The notes under the pieces: generated by a model
Told to the model about the DNA's origin: nothing
What the model saw: the letters and a program-made list of their open reading frames with translations, nothing else
The model's database searches: none
Made by a program: the position numbers and the translations under genes
In this document: positions 55,774-64,000 of the stretch, one piece after another
Position numbering within the stretch: the stretch's first letter is position 1
Layout of the letters: each line of letters opens with the position of its first letter
Assembly (NCBI RefSeq): GCF_000226115.1
Contig: NC_016462.1
Location: 992,001-1,056,000 of the forward strand
Length of the DNA: 64,000 nt
Direction: 5' to 3'
From: Thermothielavioides terrestris NRRL 8126
Taxonomy: Eukaryota > Ascomycota > Sordariomycetes > Sordariales > Chaetomiaceae

Positions 55774-56168
55774 GTCGTCGTTAAAGAGATCCTACTAAGA
55801 CTAATTTCAGAGACTACCGCTTATAAGTATTTACAATCGCTATAAGGTGAACGAGGCTACAATAACTTTAAGCAATATCAACAACAAGAATTGCAAAGAC
55901 TTATAGCAATAGCTTTATAAAACTTTAACCAAATCGAAAAAAAAGAAAACAAAGTTAACCTATACCTTAACCTTGACCTTTACCCTAACTATAACCTTTA
56001 CCCTAACTAGTAGGGGGCTAGCGCCGCCCCCCGTACCCCTAGCGAACTAACCCTTAGCGATAGTACAAACCGCTTAGCGGTCTTAGCGGGGTACTGACGC
56101 TGTAAAAACATTGCCGACAATTGGCCGAAATTAGTCTTGGCGGGACCTCTTTAACGTCTACCCCCCAA
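55774..56168 (-). mobile_element. MITE-like element, copy B (inverted relative to A)
   Basis: About 0.4 kb. Read on the minus strand from 56160, it starts GACGTTAAAGAGGTCCCGCC and follows copy A closely for 250 bp or more, including the CGCTAGGGGTAC segment and the A/G-rich hexamers. Its other end, at 55774, carries the same inner motif as the right end of copy A. The pair therefore forms a large inverted repeat with a roughly 0.57 kb loop. Confidence 0.7.
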
Positions 56169-56722
56169 GCCGAGCGTACTGGGCTGCCTAGGCACATGCA
56201 CCCCAGACTACCCCCCCACCTTGGCGTTCGTGCACCCCGCGCCCGACCACAGTGGCTTTCACACTAGTGCGAAATGCATCCCACGCCTGTCCCACACCCT
56301 CGGGACCTCAGTCCAAAAGGGGTGACCGACATTGCACGATTTAAGCTGAGGCGGATTGTCAGCTGCCTGTTTCGACTTTTCGTTCGGTGTTCTTAGCAGA
56401 GAGCTCGTCTAACTACTGTATTCCGGACACTCCAGTCCAATTGAGCTTGCGATGTCTCATTTCCTCCGTGCGGCATGCCTGGTTGTGAAAGTGAGACCTT
56501 CCCCTGCGCCCATACCCTCCAAGGCACATTCAGCCCTAACCCTCAAGCACGCGACACGCAACAATCCGATCCGTCAGGAAAGCGCTGAAGCAGAATCTCA
56601 GAATCTCTTACCTCCCAGGAGGGCTACAGGATGAACCGAACCCCCGGCCCTCCTACATCTGCAAACACATAAGCTGAACTCCCCTGGCTTCAGCTCCCCC
56701 TCCCACCCTAGTCGGGCCAAGG
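56169..56722. other. Intergenic region between MITE island and SDR
   Basis: 554 bp, no supported gene. Base composition returns to GC-rich. Confidence 0.5.
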
Positions 56723-57810
56723 TCAGGCCATCTTGCCCAGGACGTAGGGAAGCCCGGCGCTGAGGCCGCCGTCGACGGCCCAGGCCTGGCCGTTCACGTA
56801 GCTGCTCTCGTCGCTGGCCAGGAAGAGGGCGACGCGGGCGATCTCGTCGGCGTGGCCGGCGCGCTTGAGCGGGTTGAGCTGGCCGATGCGGCCCTGGGTG
56901 CCGCGCGCGCGCGCCGTGTCGAACACGGGCGCCGTCATGCCCGTCTCGATCAGGCCCGGGCACAGCGCGTTAACCCGCACCCCGGTCCCCGCCAGCTGGA
57001 AGGCGGCCGTCTGCGCCAGCGAGATCACCGCCGCCTTCGACGCCGAGTACGCGCTGCTGCCCGCGTTCGAGCGCAAGCCCGCCACCGACGCCGTCGCGAT
57101 GATGCTCCCCGACGGGCTGGGCTTCGCCGCCGAGGTGATTTGCATGGCCGGCGCCGCGTGCTTGGCCGCGAGGAAGACGCTGCGTGGGCGGGGTTAGTTG
57201 GGAGTGCGCGGGGAACCGACCGGGGTGATTAGGTAGGTAGGGAGCGAGGAAGAGAAGGGGGAAGATGCAGATGCGGATGCGCAGACCTGAGCGTGTTCAC
57301 CCGCAGGGTTTCCATAAAGTCGTCGGCCTCCATTTGCGTGAAGAGGGTGTGCGGACCGGTGATGCCCGCGTTGGCGAAGAAGACGTCCAGGCGGCCGTAC
57401 CGCTTGACCGCGTCGTCGACGACCTCCTTCACGGCCTTCTCGTCGGCCGCGTCGAACTGCCGCGTGTGCACGTCGACTTGGGGCCACAGCGCGTTGATCT
57501 CGCGCTTGTGCGCCTCGAGGTGGCTGCCATCGTAGTCGCACATGTAGATGGCCCTGGCGCCGTGCTCGGCGAACTGGTGCGCCGAGGCACGGCCGATGCC
57601 CAGGATCGAGTTCGCGCCTTGAACTTGGTGAGTACCAAAAGTCTAAAATCTAATCTGTTGGACGCTCGAGGTGGTAGGATTACCGGTGATGATCACGACT
57701 TTGCCAGCGACGCGCGGCCCGCTCGGCGCGACTTTGAAGACGGCCGGGATGCTGCTGTCGGCAAGCTGGTTGCCGATCGCTTGGACGCGCCGCTTCGCCG
57801 AGTCGGACAT
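56723..57810 (-). CDS. Classical short-chain dehydrogenase/reductase
   Basis: Exons 57810-57684, 57617-57287 and 57179-56723 give 304 aa. NAD(P)-dependent oxidoreductase of unknown substrate. The cofactor motif spans the first intron ([17 protein letters not shown]). It reads GANSILGIG instead of the usual GxxxGIG with small residues, but spacing is kept. The second strand ends CDYDG, with Asp favouring NAD. NAG is in FFANAGITG, the catalytic Ser in IATASVAG and YSASKAA supplies Tyr and Lys. [12 protein letters not shown] and [16 protein letters not shown] close the domain as in classical SDRs. The first intron again ends in AAG. It stands alone beside the MITE island and shows no link to the 21-32 kb cluster. 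Confidence 0.9.
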
Positions 57811-60800
57811 TATGCGCAGTCCACCTCGGGAAATTCACGCCTGGTTCCCCCTCTACTGAATTTGTCGCTGGAACTCAAAAGAAAACCTGAGCGTCGTTTC
57901 TCAAACCCAGCCTGAAGCAGGCCGCGGGAGCGCGGGGAACCTTAGTGGGCCGAGGTCCAAATCACCTCGGCCGAGCGAATCTGTTAGTGCGAGCCTGCTG
58001 ATCTCACACTGCGACCCCTGGACACCCTGCTCCTGTAAGACAATCGCGTCTTCTCACATCTTGAAAACCTCCGCAAGTTAGGCTCTCCTGCCATCTTGGT
58101 AGAAGAGATACGGATGAAAGTGGGTATTCTGGGCAGCAATGGCAGATTTGATTCCGATGAATCAGGTAACTACTGACACATTAGCTCTGATGTCTGCCTT
58201 GAGTGACCGATGATTACCTTGACCAGTGAAATAGTCCGCAAATCCCAGGTTACAGTCAGTTGTAATCTGCTTGGCCCTTCTTTGCAAAAGCACAAACAAT
58301 AAAGCTGGTTGCAAGGGTAGCGTCTCCAGAGCGTATTGAAACATAATGATAACTCCGTTGAATGAGATATGGGCTTGCGTATGGAAAAGAAATGACGAGG
58401 ATGGATAAGCTCCCCGAGACTAGGAGACCGTGAACGAAACTCAGCTCTTTTATGATTCATCGAGTCGTCGCACACGTAATACCGCAGGGCGGCTCAGTCA
58501 CAACTCGCCTCCCAAGCACTTTGTCTCGGTCAAAGATGAGTTACTGGTCTGGTCAAGTCAATGATCTGTGGTTTGAGCATTACATAGTGCTGGCTCAGCA
58601 GCCTCGATTGTTGGGCTATAAGGACCGTAGCCGGACACCATGTCAACGCAAGTGTCTTCGGAGTGTCCTGCCCTTGGACTCTTGGGCAGCATGCCCATTG
58701 TCACACGTCGGCGTGCTGGCTTGGCTGCTTGCGCTATCTCCTAAAGATACCAGGTGGTATGTACATACCCGGGGCGCAAGACCGGGTCACTGACAGCGGT
58801 GTTATTCAGATTTCCAACAAGCCAGGGTTGTCTAATTCGCTTCGAAACCTGAAAGCCTCCCGCTCTCTCGCGTCCGATCGTCATCCACGTGGTGTGGTTT
58901 TGCCCCCTCGATTCCTCGTCCACCGCCGAACGCCACGCGGATACAAGCATGGAATGCTGTGCTGAGCCGTCGAAAACCCCGCGCAGGCGTGCGGCTGAGC
59001 TTCGAGAATGTCGATCTCGACGCTCACATGGCAGGCCACGCAACTTGCAGGGTTCTTGCGCCATCGTATCCGCACGAGCTGCCAGGGTTCAGCCGAAAGC
59101 CCTTCTCATGACGTCCCGAGGCGGTCCGGTCGGCATGGGATCTGCGCCGATTCTATCGTATGCTCTGCAGGATGCCATGCAATGCGATGCGGGAAGGAAT
59201 AGCGACGAAATATCGGTGAAGCCGAGACGACACGAGCCCGACGAAAAACGAATCCGCAGGCGTCGCGTTTGCGGACATGCGTGACCGCGCCCCGGGCGAG
59301 AGAGGCAGCATACCTGGCTACCTAGAAGAACACTACGGCATGTACCTGAGGTCAGGTACACACGGCTGGTCTCACTTTCCCTACCGTATCACCTGTGCGC
59401 TAGAAAGTACGAACCGATACTCGGGGCAATTCAGACAGCGATTGGACATGCCCGGGTCCCAGAGCCCCTGGACCTTTGTCCCTCGCACCGCGCCTGGGCG
59501 AGAAGAAGCAGCGCCAGCGGCACTGCACCCGATGGCACAAACTGGATGCACCGTTTCATTGGGCCGTCACAAACCAGACACCTACACACTCGGGGCCTCA
59601 GTGTTAGCACCTCCTCACGGCCAGTTCCCAGGGCAGGTAGGTAAGGTAGCTAGGTTCTTCATCACCAGGCAGTGTTGTGAGGAATACTCCAGGACAAGCT
59701 AGAATCACGACATGGGGCTAGTTAATCCCTCCCCAGCCGACTCCTCTCCGTTGGTGTGTCGTCCAAAGAAATAGAGGGCCTCGCGTCTACGCCCAACTTG
59801 GGCTGGTTCATCCCCGCGTCCACAAACCAGATGCCACAAACCAGATGCCAGTTCAATCGGCTGGCGAGGAACCTCACAGCCCGCTGCCCCCTGCAACACA
59901 CCCTCCGGTCGGCCACCCCCATTCTCGGCCCCACCGGCGGCCCTTCTCCCGCACAGCCGACGGACGGCAGGACGCAGACGAGGCGTCTTGCGGTGTCGGG
60001 AGTCTCTCTCCACGCACAGCCAGGCAAGGAAGCCATGCAGAATGCCAGGAAACTGTCCGCGGTCGTCGTCCAGCAAGGCCCGGTAAGCGGCGCAAGCCAC
60101 GGGCGCAAGGGACGGGAAAGTGTGCTCTGGAGATTGCAAGCGGACTCGGGTACATTTCGGTACAGCAGCAGACACCTCCTCCCGTCTTTTACCCTCGTCC
60201 GGACGGGGTAGCATCTGTGTGGTACACACCCACGCATACGCGCACAGGGAATACATCCAGCCGTTGCACACGGGATGCCAGTCACTTCATAGCACACGCA
60301 TTGTGGGTGGGTCCTCCCCTCGTACGAGAGAGAGAGGGGGGGGGGAGAGAGTCAGACTCAGTGTCGTCCGGGGGCCGGGACGGATGGGTGCAGGGCGGCG
60401 TGTAACGGGAACGTTGCGTATTTTCGCACAGCTGCCTAGTCGTTAGTGAGGGTTAGTGGGAGGTGAAAGGTGTTGGAGGGTTTTACGGTATCCGGTGGGG
60501 GGCCCGAGGGGAGGGAAAGAGGGCACCGTGAATGATGGGGAGGTGGGAGTTCTGATTGGGGCCTGGCCTGGAGTAAGGACGTATCTATCTCATCTGTGCG
60601 TGTATGTGGGAGTGTCCGCCAGTCTTGCTGGTTTCACTCCCTCTCACTGGAAGTGCTCTGAAAGCTCGACGGTGTTGCTCTTCGTCCTCCCGCCTCGATG
60701 ACGTTGTGACTGTGTTGTGGTTGCGCAGCGTTGCAAGCGATCTGGACAGAAGTGCCGTGCCTGTCGGCGGGCGGCTGGCAAGTACAGATAAACCGCGGAG

Positions 60801-61168
60801 ATCCTGTGCTGTGCTGTGTTGCGCTCTCCTGGGGTATATATTCCGAGCCGGGCGCAGTCGCCCGTGGACCCTGGTAGGCTCCCCCTCCCCGATCTTGTCT
60901 CGCCCGGTGGGCGAGAACTGAGGCGTTCTGAGAAGTCTGTTTCTGTCGAATTGTGCCTTCGACTCAGACACTGACCTTGGTTTTCTTCTCTCAGGCTTCT
61001 GCCCTGCTTTTTGGCCCGTCCGCCGTGGCTGTCCTGCAAGCCGCTTCTTATCTGCTGCACATCACGACCATCGCCTGGCGGCGCTCCTGTCGGAGATTCG
61101 AGATATGTTCTTCGTTATACCTGTCGCTGTAAAATTTCCTCGTTGCCTCTTCCCGACAACGCCCTGCC
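57811..61168. other. Gene-poor region
   Basis: About 3.4 kb. Frames up to about 190 codons occur but overlap on both strands and carry no motif, so none is called. A G/A-rich simple run lies near 60333-60355. It could hold a long leader of the next gene, a non-coding transcript or a decayed gene. Confidence 0.45.
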
Positions 61169-63607
61169 ATGGCAACTCCTACGCCACACCCACCGGACAT
61201 GGACGGGGCCAGAACCCGGGATACCAGTGCCGGCAATGCTTGTCAATGCTACTTCAACCCGGCCGAGATAAAACAGCAACAATGGCAGCTTGATCCCAGT
61301 CAGTGCCTGCACAGCTGCAAGGGACAGTTCTTACAGAGCGTGCTCAAGGGTTGGGGAGACCACTCGGGCTGGGTTGAAGGCTGCAAGTATCTCAACACCA
61401 GCTTGCCGGTGCGGAAGTTCTGGTCGCTCTACTGGTGCGACTCGACGTTTTGCGGCGTTGGGATCAACCAGACCGGCGGTCTCGGACAAGACCGTGAGTG
61501 TGCCCTCGTTTACAAGAGAGTGCGTCAGGGGCTAAGTGCCGTGCTAGCAACCGTCGACTTGATCATCAACACTTGCCAGAAGTGAGCCGTCCTGGCGCCC
61601 TTCCTTTCGCGCCCCGGCCGCCCAGTGCTGACACGCTTTGCTAGCATTGGGTTCCATTCGATAATTGACCCCGGGCCGCCGCCGGCAAACTTCAAATGCA
61701 GCACCGAAGTCAACACACCGGGCATCTGCTCGGCTACCGTGGGACAAGTTTCGCAAACGACGGCACAGACACAGCGTCCGACTCCCATCGGCTCTACATC
61801 TACGGTTATTACGACGACGTCGGCAACGCCGAAGCCATCCGTGGCAACATCCGAATCTCGCGCCGTAGCTCCAGGGGCCACCGGGACTCCAGCAGCAGGC
61901 GCATCGACAACGTCCGGGAGCGGCATGACTGGACAGGGCAAGGCGGCAACTGCAATCTGCTCTGCCCTGGCGCTGATTCTGCTGATCACATTCGCTCTCG
62001 TCTGGCTCCGCCGGCGCAAGAGACGCGCTCTGCGCTCACGACATGGCGTCTCGCACATCCCGCCGGCCAGTTCACCCACCCCCTTGATCTCCCCCACCAG
62101 CTCTGGCATGGGCACAGGCGCAATCGTTCCTCCCCTCCGCCTGCGCGACCGCAAATTCCTGCCCTCCATCCTCCGCCCCGGCAGCCGCTCCCCGTCCCCA
62201 CCCCTGACACCCCTGACACCCGCTTACAGCCCGCCGCCCGGCCACGGACCCAGCGGCGCCGTCTTTCCCGCATCGCCCATCTGCTCGCCGACGACCAACA
62301 AACTTGTGCCGCGCCACGAACGCGCCGTAACACCCCGCGGAGCCTATCTGCCTTCTAGCCCGCTGGCGCCCCTCTCCCCGCACGCTCTCTCCCCTCAGGG
62401 ATCCACCTTCTCCCTGCCGGTCCCCGTGCCTGGCTCCTGGCCCGTTGATCCCACGACCGTCAACCGTGCAAGCAGCTGCTACACGGCCACCGCCCCGGGA
62501 AGTCCAGCGGGGACTTCGACCGCGCACTCGTCCCTGCGGCACGAGATCCCCATCGGCGTCGGCGCGGGCGTCGGCCTTGGCACTCCCTTCTTTGCCAGCC
62601 CACCACCACCTTCATCAGCAACACCACCACCAGCAGCCCTAAAAGCAGACAGTGCTCCCACCGGCCTCGCCGGCCCCGCCGTCCGCATCAGCAGCACCAC
62701 CACCGCTAGTACCACCAAGAGCAGCAGCAGCCACAGCAGCAATAACACCGCCTCGCCCCAGGCACCCCCACCCCCTCCCCCCGCCTCCCTCGCCTCCTCC
62801 TCCATGCTGCCCCCGCCGACCTACCACTCCTACCCGTCCTCGTACCAGTACCACACAGGCTACTCGCTGCCGCAGGCAGACCCACCCTACCCCAACCCCA
62901 ACCCGCAGCAGCAGCACGCACCCCCCACCCGCCCGCCGCGCCCGCACGAGAGCATGCTGGAGATTCCGGACCTTGTCACGCCGGCGCCGGCGCCGGCGCC
63001 GTCGCCCGTGGTATCGTCCACTTCCTTGACAGAGACAGTGACGGGGAAGGGGACGGGGACGGGGAAGCCCGGCCGAGCGGGCCCCGGGGTCGGGGTCGGC
63101 ACGCCGCCGCCGCTGAGTCCGCCGCCGACTAAGGCGCTGCCAAGTCCGCCGCCGCCGCAGCCGCCGACGCCGCGGCGGGGTTCGGGGGGGTCGGCCTCGG
63201 CTGGGCTGGGGTCGAAAGGGGTGGTGAGGAAGGGGAAGGGGGAGAGGGGCGCGAGTGTAGGTGAGCGGAGCGCGGAGAGAGAGGTGGGGAGTGAAGGGGG
63301 GTTTGGGAAGGAGCCGGCGGTGCTGGAAGGAGCGCGCGATGCGAGAGGGAGCTGGGGAAGTTGGAGTGGGGCGGGGACGGGCACTGGTGGTGGTGGTGCC
63401 GCGGGGGGTGGTCAGTACGATGTTGTGGATGCCGGGGTGGGAGGTAAAACTGGGGAACGGGAAACTGGTGAGGGTGGAGAGCAGATGAGTCCCAGAACGA
63501 GCCAGAGCAGCGGCATCGCCAGCGTGACGGCGCCTGCAGGGGCGGGCGCGTCTGCGGTGTCGGGAATGTCCAGCGTTGGCGATGACAGGCATGAGGGGAG
63601 AGTATAA
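61169..63607 (+). CDS. Single-pass membrane protein with cysteine-rich ectodomain and long Pro/Ser-rich tail
   Basis: Family not recognised. Exons 61169-61493, 61548-61581 and 61645-63607 give 773 aa. The N-terminal 145 or so residues contain regularly spaced cysteines (NACQCYF, PSQCLHSCKG, EGCKYL, YWCDSTFCGVG, INTCQ, FKCSTE, GICSATV), suggesting a disulfide-bonded extracellular domain. A Ser/Thr-rich stalk leads to one transmembrane helix (ATAICSALALILLITFALVWL) and a stop-transfer RRRKRR. The remaining 530 residues are low-complexity, rich in Pro, Ser and Gly, with many SP/TP sites and SH3-type PxxP runs. The order is that of wall-stress sensors or scaffold receptors, but it lacks a WSC domain. 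No signal peptide follows the chosen ATG, so an upstream exon or a reverse-anchor topology must be considered. Confidence 0.75.
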
Positions 63608-64000
63608 TTTTGCTAGGGAAAGGTCGGACCTCAAAAGCGGCGGACGGGTTGTAGAGCCATACCGGGGAAACGGCAAGGTGACGTTGAAGGATGAGATGAC
63701 GAACCGGCAGAGGTATCCTTGCTTGATATTTTGGGCATTCCAGAGAAAACAAAAGGTGCACTGGCTGCTCGAAAACACTCGTGGGGTTGCTTCTGGGGAT
63801 GTGACACCGGCATGGCTGGTCATACTGGAAAGTAGGGCTACTTAGAAGGACGGAAATGGGTCAGTGCGGGTTCTCGAGCAGCATATGGTAACTGACTTAT
63901 GGAGTCCACGAATATGAGCCTGATACCGAAGGCTGAGAAAGGCTGCACTCGAGAAGACAAAGGGTGAGCGAATGGATGAGGGTGGTCCTTGAGTGCGTCC
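63608..64000. other. Right edge, no gene called
   Basis: 393 bp after the membrane protein stop. Nothing supported before the window ends. Confidence 0.5.

Noticed and set aside
59705..60297. Overlapping frames of 188-191 codons on the minus strand
   Set aside because: Two frames overlap almost fully, neither has a motif, and there are comparable frames on the + strand. Not called as genes.
1..64000. tRNA, 5S rRNA or CRISPR arrays
   Set aside because: I looked for B-box-like GGTTCGANNCC with matching arms and for regularly spaced repeats on both strands and found none I could support.

Overview
The window is nuclear DNA of a filamentous ascomycete. Genes carry short GT-AG introns (about 50-110 bp), coding regions are GC-rich with strong G/C preference at third positions, and intergenic DNA is closer to neutral. 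The gene set (AcuK/ERT1 activator, ORC6, i-AAA protease, fungal xanthine dehydrogenase, 2EXR protein, DUF3712 membrane protein) fits a Sordariomycete, probably Sordariales. That placement is inferred from protein style, not from a search. I find 23 protein-coding genes and no tRNA, rRNA or CRISPR array. All exon joins were worked out by hand from reading frame, splice sites and family motifs.

Layout. 1.5-12.4 kb: gluconeogenesis activator (+), meiotic SPO22/ZIP4 protein (+), xanthine dehydrogenase (-). 13.7-20.3 kb: DUF3712 membrane protein (-), a secreted protein made of leucine-rich amphipathic repeats (-), a Sec14/CSR1-type lipid transfer protein (-). 21.1-31.7 kb: a compact set of Baeyer-Villiger monooxygenase (-), HSL-type esterase (-), SDR dehydrogenase (-), Zn2Cys6 regulator (+) and cytochrome P450 (+). 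31.9-44.0 kb: RBR ubiquitin ligase, 2EXR protein, GRE2-like reductase, ORC6, Yme1 i-AAA protease, steroid 5-alpha-reductase family protein. 44.9-53.5 kb: MINDY deubiquitinase, ER-type DnaJ protein, small membrane protein, Siw14-like phosphatase. 54.8-56.2 kb: an AT-rich island with two inverted copies of a roughly 0.4 kb inverted-repeat element. 56.7-57.8 kb: a second SDR. 57.8-61.2 kb: gene-poor. 61.2-63.6 kb: a single-pass membrane protein with a long Pro/Ser-rich tail.

The most interesting region is 21-32 kb. Its four enzymes are the ones needed to hydroxylate a non-activated carbon (P450), oxidise the alcohol to a ketone (SDR), insert oxygen to give an ester or lactone (Baeyer-Villiger monooxygenase) and hydrolyse it (esterase), with a zinc-cluster regulator among them. 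Every intergenic region of this set contains a CGG-N7-CCG palindrome, five in all, two with perfect 7-8 bp arms. I found none in about 3.2 kb of neighbouring intergenic DNA read the same way. I propose a self-contained catabolic regulon; its substrate is unknown.
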